Source: Acidimicrobiia bacterium
GTDB taxonomy: Bacteria; Actinomycetota; Acidimicrobiia; Acidimicrobiales; Bin134
Assembly: GCA_022819825.1 (NCBI GenBank)
Contig: JAJEGM010000053.1
Span: 208,004 to 272,003, forward strand
DNA length: 64,000 nucleotides
Direction: 5' to 3'
Shown here: positions 1-10,974 of the stretch, in pieces
Layout: the number at the start of each line of letters is the position of its first letter
Position numbering within the stretch: position 1 is the first letter of the stretch
Notes under the pieces: model-generated
Seen by the model: the letters and a program-made list of their open reading frames with translations, nothing else
Told to the model about the DNA's origin: nothing
Database searches by the model: none
Translations under genes and position numbers: made by a program

Positions 1-1206
1 CAGCAGCCCGACTCGCATGTATTTCGCCATCACTTGGGCCCGCAACACCTTCAGGCCCCCGGCGGTGCTCCCGGTCATGCCCCCCATCACCATGAGGGGC
101 AGCAGCAATGCCTGCGCCCCCGGCGTCCAAGCCGCGAAATCGCCACCCGGATTGGCGCTAGAGGCGTTGCCGAAACCGCCGCTGGTGCCCAGGGTCACCG
201 CGCCGAAGATGCCGTTGCGGAGACTGTTGGCCAGATCAGACAAGTCGTTCAGCCAGTTCAGCAGGGACGCGAACAACGCGACCGCGAGAATCACAAGGAG
301 ATAGGTGCGAAACTCAGAAGACCGTCCATAGACCCTCGGGTTGCCCGACACCGCCCGCCAGTGGAGGGTGAAGCTCACCCCTCCCACCAGCATCCCAACA
401 ATCATCACCGCTTCCACCGCAATACTGTCGAAGTGGCCGATGGAGTCGTCGTAAGGCGAGAAGCCCCCGGTGCCTGCGCTGGTGAAGGCATGGGCCACTG
501 CGTCGTAGAGGCTCAACCCGGCGATCATCAGGGCGGCCGCTATCGCGAGGGTGATGCCGCCGTAGAGTGCCCACAGCCTCCGAGCGGTGGAACTCACCCG
601 AGGCGCCAGCCGGTCGGACGTGGGACCGGGAGCCTCCGCAGTGATGAGGCTCAGCCCTCCGACCCCCAGGAACGGCAGAATGGTCACCGCCAGCACCACC
701 ATGCCCATGCCGCCATACCACTGCATGATCTGGCGCCACATGAGCACGCCTCGGCCCGTCCCCTCTATGGGGCTGAGCACGGTAGAGCCAGTGGCGGTGA
801 CACCCGACACCGCCTCGAACAGGGCAGTGTCGAAGCTACCCAGCTCGCCGGAAAACCACAGCGGTAGCGCGGCGAATAGTGACAATCCGATCCACGTCCA
901 TGCTACTGCCGCGAAAACCGAGGCCGGGGGCATGTCCTCGTCGAGTCGGGTGAAGGTCACCAACAGCCCCCCTCCAGCAAGCGTGACCAGCGCTCCCATT
1001 CCCAGAGCGACCTCATCGTCCGATACTGACGAACCCCACTCCACCAGGGTGGCCAACAGCATCCCCGGCACCATGAACAGCAGCCCCAGCCCGACCACGA
1101 ACCCCACTCTGCTTGTCACATTCCAGGGTCGGTCCACCAGCAGTTGGGACACGGCCCATTTCACCGCGGCCCTCCCCCGACGGGCGGCCGTCAAGACCGC
1201 GGTCAT
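1..1206 (-). CDS. trkH: TrkH-family potassium transporter subunit (3' end cut by window edge)
   Basis: Membrane-embedded K+ translocating subunit of a Trk system, partnered by TrkA. The reading frame starts at ATG 1206 and stays open for 402 codons to the window edge, so the C-terminus is missing. It shows hydrophobic segments and the repeated filter loops of the family: SGVTATGS, TSAGTGGFS and TLGTSGGFG, followed by the GGMTGSTAGGLK stretch that precedes the last pore. It begins 24 bases after the stop of a second trkH paralogue on the same strand, so trkA-trkH-trkH appears to be one operon. The two TrkH proteins are clearly different in sequence and are not a recent duplication. Confidence 0.9.
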   Translation of the reverse strand, partial: MTAVLTAARRGRAAVKWAVSQLLVDRPWNVTSRVGFVVGLGLLFMVPGMLLATLVEWGSSVSDDEVALGMGALVTLAGGGLLVTFTRLDEDMPPASVFAAVAWTWIGLSLFAALPLWFSGELGSFDTALFEAVSGVTATGSTVLSPIEGTGRGVLMWRQIMQWYGGMGMVVLAVTILPFLGVGGLSLITAEAPGPTSDRLAPRVSSTARRLWALYGGITLAIAAALMIAGLSLYDAVAHAFTSAGTGGFSPYDDSIGHFDSIAVEAVMIVGMLVGGVSFTLHWRAVSGNPRVYGRSSEFRTYLLVILAVALFASLLNWLNDLSDLANSLRNGIFGAVTLGTSGGFGNASSANPGGDFAAWTPGAQALLLPLMVMGGMTGSTAGGLKVLRAQVMAKYMRVGLL

Positions 1207-1230
1207 GGCCCCAGCCTCATCGCCCCGGCC

Positions 1231-2535
1231 TCATCGTCTCAGCCTCATCCGCTGGACCTCGCCTATACCCCAGCCGATCACCACAACCACCGGGTAGATC
1301 GACAGCCGGCCCAAGAACATCAGGGCAATCAACACCCCTCGAGCCGGGGCGGCCAGCACCGTGGCATCGGCAAAACCCGAGAGATCGCCCAAGCCAGGTC
1401 CGGCGGTAGCCAGTGCGGAGATCGACCCCGACACCGCGGTCGGCAGGTCTCCCCCGAGCGAGGCGATGCCGAACACCCCTGAGGCGGCGGCCAGCACCCA
1501 CAGGATCTGGAAGTTGTGGACCCGGGTGAGCGAAGCCTCCGAAGCCACCGCTCCCGACACCCTCACCGGCACCACCGCCCGAGGATGGAGTTGCACCACC
1601 AGTTCCCGCCGCACGATGCCCAAAACCTCGATTACCCGTAGTACCCGAAAACCGCCCCCGGCCGAGCCCGCCATCGAGCCCACCCCGATAAGCAAGAGCA
1701 GCAGAATTTGGGGCGCGGCCACCCAATAGCCCCAATCTGCGACTCGGAAACCGGTGGTGCTGATCGACGAGGTGACGACAAAAAACGACTCTCGGATGGT
1801 GTCGGCACCCCCGCCGGTATCGGTCCACGTCCATGCCGCCACCAGCACCGTCGACCCAACGATCAGGCAGGCGTAGAGCTTGAGCTCGGTCGATCGCCAC
1901 AAGGCCTGCACTTTCCCCCGCACCATCCATACCAACGCGGCCACGGACACGCCGGCAAGGGCCATGGCTCCGGCGCCCACCCACTCGATTGCCGCCGAGT
2001 CGAAGTGGGCGAATGAGTCTCGGTAGTTGGCGAATCCTCCGGTGGATGCGGTGGTGAGCCCGAAGGTCGCGGCGTCAAACACGCCCATACCCGCCGCGTA
2101 GTAGGCCGCAAACACCAGGATCGTGAGGCCCATATAGGTCAAGACCACCCGTTGGGTGTTGTGCGACCACGTCCTCGCCAGCACTGCCCGCCGCCCCCGG
2201 CCCTCGGCCACCTCGCTCAGCTGCCGCTGTCCCCCGAAGGCCGGCACCACCACCAAGGCGAGCATCAGGCCGCCCAAGCCGCCCAGCCACTGGGTCAAGG
2301 CCCGCCATGTGAGGAGCCAGGTGGGCAGGGCCTCGGGGTCCACCACAGTGAGAGAGGTAGTGGTAAAGCCAGCCACCGACTCGAAGACGGCGTCGTCCAC
2401 CCCACTTATCTCTCCCGAGGCCAGGTACACCACGGTGGAGATCACCACAAGGGAAGCGGCCGTGGCCACGACAGTGGTCAGCACCCTGACTGCGGACCGG
2501 TGCCAGGGGAAGCGAACCCGAGACGGGTCGCTCAT
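1231..2535 (-). CDS. trkH: TrkH-family potassium transporter subunit
   Basis: Complete 434-residue K+ transport membrane subunit. Four filter-like loops are visible: VAGFTTTS (about residues 54-61), TTASTGGFANY (161-171), VTSSISTTGFR (about 258-268) and ALATAGPGLG (about 370-380), separated by hydrophobic pairs as in the TrkH/KtrB fold. ATG 2535 lies eight bases after the stop of a duplicated piece of the trkA 3' end. Co-transcribed with trkA upstream and a second trkH downstream. Substrate ion (K+ rather than Na+) is inferred from the family and the trkA neighbour. Confidence 0.92.
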   Translation of the reverse strand: MSDPSRVRFPWHRSAVRVLTTVVATAASLVVISTVVYLASGEISGVDDAVFESVAGFTTTSLTVVDPEALPTWLLTWRALTQWLGGLGGLMLALVVVPAFGGQRQLSEVAEGRGRRAVLARTWSHNTQRVVLTYMGLTILVFAAYYAAGMGVFDAATFGLTTASTGGFANYRDSFAHFDSAAIEWVGAGAMALAGVSVAALVWMVRGKVQALWRSTELKLYACLIVGSTVLVAAWTWTDTGGGADTIRESFFVVTSSISTTGFRVADWGYWVAAPQILLLLLIGVGSMAGSAGGGFRVLRVIEVLGIVRRELVVQLHPRAVVPVRVSGAVASEASLTRVHNFQILWVLAAASGVFGIASLGGDLPTAVSGSISALATAGPGLGDLSGFADATVLAAPARGVLIALMFLGRLSIYPVVVVIGWGIGEVQRMRLRR

Positions 2536-2542
2536 TCCATGC

Positions 2543-2647
2543 TCACCCGAAGAAGCGCTTCACTTCGTCCACGGTGTCCGGCCGCGCAGGATCATGTCCT
2601 ATCACCCGAAGAAGCGCTTGACTTCGTCAACCGTGTCCGGCCGCGCA
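2543..2647 (-). repeat. Tandem duplication of the trkA 3' end (two 46-base copies)
   Basis: Copy A (2543-2588) and copy B (2602-2647) match at 43 of 46 bases. Copy B is the genuine end of trkA, coding RPDTVDEVKRFFG plus stop. Copy A encodes the same residues and stop but lies outside the gene, just before the trkH start. The spacing is 59 bases. It is probably a small tandem duplication that left a non-coding copy between trkA and trkH; the few mismatches are at or near codon third positions. Confidence 0.9.
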
Positions 2648-3945
2648 AAGACCACGATGTGGTCGCGGCTACGGAGCTGGCTGCGACCCCGTCCGATCTG
2701 TGCCTTGCCGTCTCGCACATAGGCGCCAACGAGCACGTCCTTGGGCAGACCCAGCTCTCTCACCACGGCCCCATCGGCCTTCGACCCCGCCTTGATCTCA
2801 ACCTCGATGACCTCGAAGTCGCCCGACAGGTAGGTGGCCACTTGGGCCACCTCGCCCCGCACATAGCGGAGCACTCCGTTAGCGCTGGCCGTTCGGGGCG
2901 ACAATGCCACGTCGATGCCCACATCCCGCAGCAGCGTGCGCAGCGCCAAGTTGTGCAACACGGCGATGGTCCCGCTCGCTCCCATCGACTCGGCATACAG
3001 ACAGGCCAGGATGTTGGCGTCGTCTTTGCCGGTGAGAGCGATCACTGCGTCGAATTTGCCGACATCCTCGGATTCCAGCAACTCGGCGTCGGTGATATCG
3101 CCGTGGATCACCAGCACTGCATCCAGTTCCTCACTCAGCGTCTGGGCCCGCTCCAGATTCCGCTCGATGAGCACTACCTCGGCATGGCGCTCACTCAGTC
3201 GCCGGGCCAATATCTCGGCCGTCCGGCCCCCGCCGAGCAGCATCACCCGGCGATGGGTGCCCGGCGCCAGACCCAAGAGCGGCAACAGCGTCGATCGCGC
3301 CCGCCGCTTACATACCACCCGCAGAAGATCGCCGGGCTCAAGTGTGGTATCGGCCCGGGGAATCTGGGTCTTGCCCTCACGGGTGAGCACGGCCACAAGG
3401 AAGTCCCAGTCGGGCTCATACTCTTCGGCGATATCGACCAATCGCCGATTAGCCCAGGGTGCGTCGGCGGTGAGCTTCGCCCCCACCACCACAACCTCCC
3501 CATCGGCCATCACCGTAACGTCGGTGGCCCCCGGATATGACAGGAGGTCCATGATCTCGTGGGCGGTCTCCTCGTCGGGGTCGATGATGGTGTCGGCCTG
3601 CATCGCCTCCCGCAGCTCCCGGGCGTCCTTCTCCCGCAGGTTGCGGGCCTGGATACGGGCGATGGTGCGTCCCACGCCGTGCTGCTTGGCCAGCAAGCAG
3701 GCCACCAGGTTCACCTCGTCGTGGGCGGTGACCGCCACCAGCAGGTCGGCCTTGTTGATGCCCGCCTCGACGAGAACGTGAGGATGGGTGCCGCTCCCCT
3801 CCACCGCCAACACGTCCAGGTCTTCAGCCAGGCTGTGCAGCTTCTTGGCGTTCACCTCCACGACCGACACGGTGTTGCCCTCTTCGCTCAAAATCTGAGC
3901 GACGTGGGAACCCACCTCGCCAGCGCCCACGACCACGATGCGCAC
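2602..3945 (-). CDS. trkA: Trk system potassium uptake regulatory protein TrkA
   Basis: Cytosolic NAD(H)-binding regulator of TrkH. It has two RCK modules: the first Rossmann motif GAGEVG begins at residue 6 and the second, LLGGGRTAEILARR, lies near residue 230; each is followed by an RCK_C-like segment. GTG 3945 was chosen rather than an upstream ATG because AAGGAT sits six bases before it and the protein then begins directly with the Rossmann strand (MRIVVVGAGEVG). The result is 447 residues, normal for a two-RCK TrkA. First gene of trkA-trkH-trkH. Confidence 0.93.
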   Translation of the reverse strand: MRIVVVGAGEVGSHVAQILSEEGNTVSVVEVNAKKLHSLAEDLDVLAVEGSGTHPHVLVEAGINKADLLVAVTAHDEVNLVACLLAKQHGVGRTIARIQARNLREKDARELREAMQADTIIDPDEETAHEIMDLLSYPGATDVTVMADGEVVVVGAKLTADAPWANRRLVDIAEEYEPDWDFLVAVLTREGKTQIPRADTTLEPGDLLRVVCKRRARSTLLPLLGLAPGTHRRVMLLGGGRTAEILARRLSERHAEVVLIERNLERAQTLSEELDAVLVIHGDITDAELLESEDVGKFDAVIALTGKDDANILACLYAESMGASGTIAVLHNLALRTLLRDVGIDVALSPRTASANGVLRYVRGEVAQVATYLSGDFEVIEVEIKAGSKADGAVVRELGLPKDVLVGAYVRDGKAQIGRGRSQLRSRDHIVVFARPDTVDEVKRFFG

Positions 3946-4011
3946 TGCTACATCCTTACTGAAAATCCACGAGGGTGCGAGCACTCCCCTGGTTCTGGGG
4001 TCGCACGGCGA

Positions 4012-4617
4012 TCACTGGCGGGCCCGGCGCGACAACGCTTTGCTGAACACCCGCACCCGCTCTTCGGTGACCACCGCATCCATGGTCACATCGCCGGGGT
4101 GGGACGGCACCCCATCCACGAGCTGACACTCATAGGCCAGCCCCACTACCAGCGGCTTGGCTGGGCGGGGCCCGTTGAGCAAAAAGGACAGCGCCCGGTC
4201 GTAATAGCCCTGGCCTCGGCCAGCGCGATGGCCAGCAGCGTCGAACACCACTACAGGGGCGAACACCACATCAAGCTCCCGGGCCGACACCAGAAACTCG
4301 ACATCGACATCAGGCTCGGGAATCCCAAACCGGTTGAGCACGAACGTAGTGTCCGGCCCGGCGGGGGCGAACTGGATGGGAGCGGGATCGCGCATCACCG
4401 GGAAATACACCTCGATGTCCCGCAGGCGGCAAGCGGTCACCAGTGGGGCCGGATCGATCTCGCCGTCGTCGGCCACCGTGGCTGACACCCGACCCACGCC
4501 GTCCAGCCAGCCAAGGGAGGTAACCGCGTTGCACACTGCTCGCGCCGCACCCTCGGGATCAGAAAACAAGCGCCGGGCCTCCCGGGCTTCGGTCCGCAAC
4601 CGGCTGAGGCTGACCAC
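4012..4617 (-). CDS. 5-formyltetrahydrofolate cyclo-ligase
   Basis: Converts 5-formyl-THF to 5,10-methenyl-THF with ATP, returning stored folate to the one-carbon pool. The 201-residue protein has the family signature GHRAGRGQGYYDR near residue 130 and the N-terminal basic ATP-binding region. The GTG start at 4617 is preceded, six bases upstream, by TAATCT (4624-4629), a -10-like box, so translation may be leaderless. It fits functionally with fhs, folD and formate dehydrogenase elsewhere in the window. Confidence 0.9.
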   Translation of the reverse strand: MVSLSRLRTEAREARRLFSDPEGAARAVCNAVTSLGWLDGVGRVSATVADDGEIDPAPLVTACRLRDIEVYFPVMRDPAPIQFAPAGPDTTFVLNRFGIPEPDVDVEFLVSARELDVVFAPVVVFDAAGHRAGRGQGYYDRALSFLLNGPRPAKPLVVGLAYECQLVDGVPSHPGDVTMDAVVTEERVRVFSKALSRRARQ

Positions 4618-4727
4618 GGTTCCAGATTATCGCTAATGACCCGAAATTGGTTATCCCAAATGGCAACCTTGGCAGGTCATATTCTCGCTGGCTAACTTCG
4701 CCTAGTTATCTCAAACAGGGGGTCAAC

Positions 4728-6824
<2,097 letters not shown>

Positions 6825-6829
6825 AGCCA

Positions 6830-6860
6830 TTGCCCAACGGGCCCCAGATCGGCTTATAAT
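6830..6860 (+). promoter_or_regulatory. Candidate sigma-70-type promoter
   Basis: A perfect TATAAT (6855-6860) lies 19 bases after TTGCCC (6830-6835). The spacing is slightly long. A transcript would start near 6867 and run through a strong stem-loop toward the hydrolase gene at 7058. Such a consensus -10 is rare in this GC-rich window. Confidence 0.45.
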
Positions 6861-6889
6861 CAGATCGGTCATACGACCATCCCAAGTGA

Positions 6890-6937
6890 GCCGGAGCGAG
6901 GGTGGTAGAACCCCTTTGAGGTGTACCTCGCTCCGGC
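6890..6937 (+). other. Perfect 12-bp stem-loop in a 233-base intergenic region
   Basis: Bases 6890-6901 (GCCGGAGCGAGG) are the exact reverse complement of 6926-6937, enclosing a 24-base loop. No U-run follows, so it is not a classical intrinsic terminator. It lies between hppA and the hydrolase gene, downstream of a TATAAT box; a small RNA, 5' leader structure or processing site are the options. The rest of 6825-7057 shows no coding signal. Confidence 0.55.
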
Positions 6938-7057
6938 CCATGCGGGACTCTATCTGCCGATAGCCGCACATCAGCCCTTTTCAGCAACTTTCACCCTTTC
7001 GGATTTCCGGTCCTGCGCTGTTACTCATCAGCTAGCTAGCCGTGGCAACATGAGCCG

Positions 7058-7846
7058 ATGCCGATAGCCAAAGTCAGCGACCTCGATCTCTACTTCGAGC
7101 TACACGGGTCGGGGCCACCCCTGCTCAACATCAGCGGCAGCGGAGGCGACCTGCGCATGACCGCCCCCGACCTGAACCCCCTGAACCGGGCGTTCACCGT
7201 GGCCCACTACGACCAGCGGGGACTGGGCCAGACCTCGACTCCGCCGCTGCCCTGGACCATGGCGGACTACGCTGCCGACGCCGTTGCCTTCTTGGACTTC
7301 TTGGGCTGGGATTCGGTGCCGGTGGTGGGCACCAGCTTCGGCGGGATGGTGGGCATGAACATGGCTGTGCTCCATCCGGGGCGGATCAGCAAGCTGGTGC
7401 TCAACTGCACCTCCCCCGGCGGCCCCGACTACAGCTCCTGGCCCTTGCACACCCTGGCCGACCTCGATCCCGACGAGCGGGGCGAGGTGGCGCTGGAGAT
7501 CATGGACACCCGATATGAGCGGGGTGGTCCTCTTCCCCCCGGCGTAGAAGTGTTCGTTGCCAATGCGCGCCCCGACGGCCCCGCCCTACCGCTCGAAACC
7601 CCTGGCGCGCTCGGCCAGCTGGAAGCCCGCCGGGGTCACGACGTGGTCGACCGCCTGGGCGAGATCGACGTGCCCACCCTGGTATGCGCCGGCATCCACG
7701 ACGGCATCGCCCCCATGCGCAACAGCGAACTCCTGCGCGACCGAATCCCCAACGCCCGCCTGGCCACCTTCGACGGCGGCCACATCTTCATGATGCAAGA
7801 CCCCACCGCCTACCCGACAATTTTGGAATTCCTTACCGAAGACTGA
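7058..7846 (+). CDS. Alpha/beta-fold hydrolase
   Basis: 262-residue cytosolic hydrolase with the classical triad: nucleophile elbow GTSFGG (Ser near residue 92), acidic residue in GIHDGI, and His in DGGHIF near the C-terminus. The oxyanion region NISGSGGD follows the first strands. The family covers esterases, lactonases, haloperoxidases and 3-oxoadipate enol-lactonases; the GxGQTS segment resembles the last group, but no substrate can be assigned. Stands alone between hppA and a J-domain gene on the same strand. Confidence 0.8.
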   Translation: MPIAKVSDLDLYFELHGSGPPLLNISGSGGDLRMTAPDLNPLNRAFTVAHYDQRGLGQTSTPPLPWTMADYAADAVAFLDFLGWDSVPVVGTSFGGMVGMNMAVLHPGRISKLVLNCTSPGGPDYSSWPLHTLADLDPDERGEVALEIMDTRYERGGPLPPGVEVFVANARPDGPALPLETPGALGQLEARRGHDVVDRLGEIDVPTLVCAGIHDGIAPMRNSELLRDRIPNARLATFDGGHIFMMQDPTAYPTILEFLTED

Positions 7847-7874
7847 GCAGCCGGTTTCGCTCTACCGTGTTTGT

Positions 7875-8408
7875 GTGAATCGGGAGCAGGCGCTGCGAAC
7901 ACTGGGGCTGGAGAAGGGAGCGCAGCCCGACGACATCAACCGCGCCTATCGGACGCTGATCCGCCAAGCCCACCCCGATGCTGGCGGCACCACTGCGGTG
8001 GCGGCCCGCATCACCGAGGCCTACCACTGGCTCCAGCGGGCTGGTACTGAGCCTCCCCCGACTCCGAAACCAGCTCCCCCACCCCAACCAACCCCTTCGG
8101 CGGCCGACGACGCCTCTGTGCTGCTCCTCCCTCCAGGCGACGTATTCGCCCGGCTGGTAGAGGCCGGACACCAGTTGGGCGAGGTGAGCTACATCGACCA
8201 CGACGCCGGCATCGTGCAGATCACCTTCACCGCCCACAACGGAATTGTCTGCCAGCTAGCAGCCACGGTCGTCTCGATGCCATCCCGAGCTAGCCGGGGC
8301 GAAGCCAGAGTCGAATTCACCCTCGATCCCCTGGCCAGCGGCGAAGCCCCACCCATCGACCAAGTTGTCGCCCGATTCGCCCGCATCTTCCAACGAACAA
8401 GCCTCTAG
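7875..8408 (+). CDS. DnaJ-domain-containing protein
   Basis: The N-terminal ~65 residues form a J domain with the essential HPD in RQAHPDAGG (around residues 34-36), so it should stimulate an Hsp70 ATPase. A short proline-rich linker (about residues 58-76) joins a roughly 100-residue C-terminal domain that I do not recognise. There is no G/F region or zinc-finger, so this is not a full-length DnaJ. The GTG start at 7875 sits six bases after TACCGT, consistent with leaderless transcription. Confidence 0.8.
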   Translation: MNREQALRTLGLEKGAQPDDINRAYRTLIRQAHPDAGGTTAVAARITEAYHWLQRAGTEPPPTPKPAPPPQPTPSAADDASVLLLPPGDVFARLVEAGHQLGEVSYIDHDAGIVQITFTAHNGIVCQLAATVVSMPSRASRGEARVEFTLDPLASGEAPPIDQVVARFARIFQRTSL

Positions 8409-8446
8409 CTCAAAGTGTCACCGGTCGTCCGTAGAGTGGTCGGCCC

Positions 8447-9079
8447 ATGTCGGCTGTTGCCCCACAATCCGAGCGACGCAATGCCATTGCCCAGCCCGCG
8501 CTGTGGAGTATGCAAGAGCCCATCGCACTCGAGTTGGCCCCTAACCGGGTCGACATGGGGGACGAGGCATGGGTTGACAGGATGACCGGCTTCGTCCGGG
8601 GCGGCGACACCCTCTTGGACGCTCTGGTGACTACGGTCCCCCTGTCCACCGGAAGACGGCCCATGTACGACAACATGGTGGATGTCCCACGGCTGTCAGG
8701 CCATCTCCCCACCGCCGTAGTAGGCTCTGCCATACCGGTGATCAGCGAAATCGCCACGATGCTGGGCGACCGCTACCAGAAAGCGTTCACCCGAGTGGGA
8801 ATCAACCTCTACCGCAACGAACGCGACAGCGTGGCCTGGCACGCCGACAAGATCGGCCAAGTCATGCACCAACCCGTCATCGGCCTGGTGTCGCTAGGCG
8901 CGGCTCGCCCCTTCCTGCTCCGCCCCCTCGGCGGCGGCAAGTCCCGAAAGTTCGTCCTCGGCTCCGGAGATCTACTGGTGATGGGCGGCAACTGCCAGCA
9001 CCGCTTCGAGCACTCCGTCCCCAAGCTCTCCCACCCCACCGCCCCTCGCCTCAGCATCACCTTCCGCCACGAGGAGTAG
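8447..9079 (+). CDS. AlkB-like 2-oxoglutarate/Fe(II)-dependent dioxygenase
   Basis: Likely oxidative demethylase for alkylated bases. The double-stranded beta-helix residues are visible: HxD in WHADKIG near residue 129, the distal His in NCQHRFEHSVPK and an Arg for 2-oxoglutarate in RLSITFRHEE at the C-terminus. The 210-residue length and the NLYRNERDSVAWHAD context match bacterial AlkB. A TAGAGT box lies nine bases before ATG 8447. Role in repair is from family knowledge. Confidence 0.88.
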   Translation: MSAVAPQSERRNAIAQPALWSMQEPIALELAPNRVDMGDEAWVDRMTGFVRGGDTLLDALVTTVPLSTGRRPMYDNMVDVPRLSGHLPTAVVGSAIPVISEIATMLGDRYQKAFTRVGINLYRNERDSVAWHADKIGQVMHQPVIGLVSLGAARPFLLRPLGGGKSRKFVLGSGDLLVMGGNCQHRFEHSVPKLSHPTAPRLSITFRHEE

Positions 9080-9098
9080 CGAGGACCGGTTTCGGTGC

Positions 9099-10196
9099 TC
9101 AGCTCAGATCGAAAACAGTTCTGATTCCGATACTGGCTCGGAGGTCGTCGAGGCCGGCGTTGATCTCATCAATAGGACGGCGGGCGGTGATCATGGGCTC
9201 CAGGTCGAGGCGGCCGTTCTGCCACAGGGCCAGCAGACGGGGAACTTCTCGCTGGGAGTTGCAGCCGCCGAACAGGCAGCCCAGCAACTTCTTCTCGGCA
9301 GTGAGATACATGACGGCGGGATTGATGGTCACGGTGTGCTCAAGGGCGGGTGCACCCACCATCACCGTTGTACCGCCGTTGCGGGTGGCCGCCAAGCCAG
9401 CTTCCACCAGCGGACCGGCCCCGGCAGCGTCGAAGGCGTAGTCGGCGCCGATCCCCTTGGTGGCCTCCTGCACATGGGCCACCACGTCGGTCTCGTTCGG
9501 ATCGAGCAGGTCAGTGGCCCCGAATGCCACGGCGGCATTGCGGCGGTCGGCCACCGGGTCGGAGGCGAAAATGCGGGATGCACCGGCCAGGCGGGCACCC
9601 TGCACTACCGACATGCCTACACCACCCAGGCCCATTACCAGCACGGTGGCACCCTCCTCCACCTGGGCAGTGTTGAGCACTGCACCCACGCCTGTCTGGA
9701 TGGCGCATCCGATCACCGCAGCTACTTCCAGGGGCACGTCGGGGTCGATCTTCACCGCAGCGGTTTCGGCCACCAAGGTGAGCTGGCCGAATCCGGCGAC
9801 TCCCAGGCCCCGGTACACCGGCTGGCCATCCATCGTGAACGGAATCGAGCCATCGGGCATCGTCCCCATGAACATCGAGGCCGCCGATGCGCACAGCGTC
9901 ATCTCCCCTCGCACACACCAGTAGCACGTCCCGCACGGGCCAAACGGTGACAGCATCACGTGGTCACCTTCGGCCAGGGAGTCCACCCCCGGGCCCACCG
10001 CGTCGACGATCCCGGCGGCCTCGTGGCCCAAAATGATCGGGGTCATCATCTCAGGAGCATCGATCATGGTCAGATCGGAGTGGCACAGCCCGCAGTGGGT
10101 GACCTGCACCCGCACCTGCCCCGGCCCGGGATCGACGCAATCCACGTCGGCCATCACCAACGGCGTGGCCGGCGATGCCAGGAGTGCTGCCTTCAT
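9099..10196 (-). CDS. Zinc-dependent alcohol dehydrogenase (MDR family)
   Basis: NAD(P)-dependent alcohol/aldehyde oxidoreductase, 365 residues. Catalytic zinc ligands are in CGLCHSD and GHEAAG; the structural zinc site is the four-Cys lobe GPCGTCYWCVRGEMTLC; the cofactor Rossmann motif is GLGGVGMS. ATG 10196 has GAGAGG upstream and begins at the conserved MKAALL; an upstream in-frame extension overlaps the preceding gene and was not used. Last gene of a SnoaL/DLH/hydroxyacyl-CoA dehydrogenase/ADH operon. Substrate unknown, perhaps a secondary or long-chain alcohol intermediate. Confidence 0.9.
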   Translation of the reverse strand: MKAALLASPATPLVMADVDCVDPGPGQVRVQVTHCGLCHSDLTMIDAPEMMTPIILGHEAAGIVDAVGPGVDSLAEGDHVMLSPFGPCGTCYWCVRGEMTLCASAASMFMGTMPDGSIPFTMDGQPVYRGLGVAGFGQLTLVAETAAVKIDPDVPLEVAAVIGCAIQTGVGAVLNTAQVEEGATVLVMGLGGVGMSVVQGARLAGASRIFASDPVADRRNAAVAFGATDLLDPNETDVVAHVQEATKGIGADYAFDAAGAGPLVEAGLAATRNGGTTVMVGAPALEHTVTINPAVMYLTAEKKLLGCLFGGCNSQREVPRLLALWQNGRLDLEPMITARRPIDEINAGLDDLRASIGIRTVFDLS

Positions 10197-10215
10197 GGAA
10201 ACCTCTCTTTTGGGT

Positions 10216-10974
10216 TTACTTCTTGCCGGCCTTCCAGCCGGTGGTGGCACCGGAGACCATGCCGTAAGGGCCTGACGGCCACCGGAAGCAGTCCACCATG
10301 AGCTGATCGACTTCTTCCCGGCTGGCCACACCCTCGGCCACTACCGCGTTGGCCTCTCGGATCATGGCCCCGTACACCCGATTGGTGACGTAGCCCCAGC
10401 TCATGGCCGAGTCTTTGATGACCACGGGGTTCTTGCCTGCGGCTGCCGCCAGGCGACAGATGGTCTCGGTGGTCTCGTCGGAGGTTTGCGGCGCCCTTAC
10501 GATCTCAGCCAGCTTCATCACCGGCGGCGGCGATGCCCAGTGCCATCCGATTACCCTGTCGGCTCGATCGGTAGCCACCGCCAGGGCCTGTACCGGATAC
10601 CCGCTGGAGTTGGATGCGAAAATGGTGTGCTCCGGGCACTCTTGGTCGAGCTCTCGGAACAACTGAATCTTGAGGTCCAGGCGCTCGGGGACCGCTTCGA
10701 TAATCACATCGACGCCCGCAGCTGCATCCCGGTCAGTGGTGAAGTCGATGCGGGCCAGCGCAGCTTCAGCCTCGGCCTCGGTCATCTTGCCCCGGGCCAC
10801 TGCCCCCTGGATGCCGAATCGGCCCTCGGACACCAGACCGGGGGCGGCCGCAACAATGTCGGGATCAATATCGAAGGCCACCACGGGATGGCCGGCGATG
10901 GCCATCACCTGAGCGATGCCCGAGCCCATCACCCCCGAGCCGATGACTCCGATTTTCTCTGCGCCGGCGGTCAC
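10216..10974 (-). CDS. 3-hydroxyacyl-CoA dehydrogenase family protein
   Basis: NAD-dependent oxidation of a 3-hydroxyacyl-CoA or related substrate. The Rossmann motif IGVIGSGVMGSGIAQ starts at residue 7; FASNSSGYPV and the catalytic-His region GWHWASPPPVMKLAE follow; the helical C-terminal domain begins near GYVTNRVYG. The 252-residue form is short (single C-terminal domain). GTG 10974 is chosen because it overlaps the upstream stop as GTGA, a translational-coupling arrangement; an ATG further upstream would run into the dienelactone hydrolase gene. Confidence 0.85.
   Translation of the reverse strand: MTAGAEKIGVIGSGVMGSGIAQVMAIAGHPVVAFDIDPDIVAAAPGLVSEGRFGIQGAVARGKMTEAEAEAALARIDFTTDRDAAAGVDVIIEAVPERLDLKIQLFRELDQECPEHTIFASNSSGYPVQALAVATDRADRVIGWHWASPPPVMKLAEIVRAPQTSDETTETICRLAAAAGKNPVVIKDSAMSWGYVTNRVYGAMIREANAVVAEGVASREEVDQLMVDCFRWPSGPYGMVSGATTGWKAGKK

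Noticed and set aside
34..867. Plus-strand open frame opposite the first trkH
   Set aside because: Composition (His/Arg/Gly-rich) is typical of an antisense shadow.
2152..3540. Long plus-strand open frame opposite trkA
   Set aside because: Codon pattern is the GC-rich complement of trkA; no recognisable domain.
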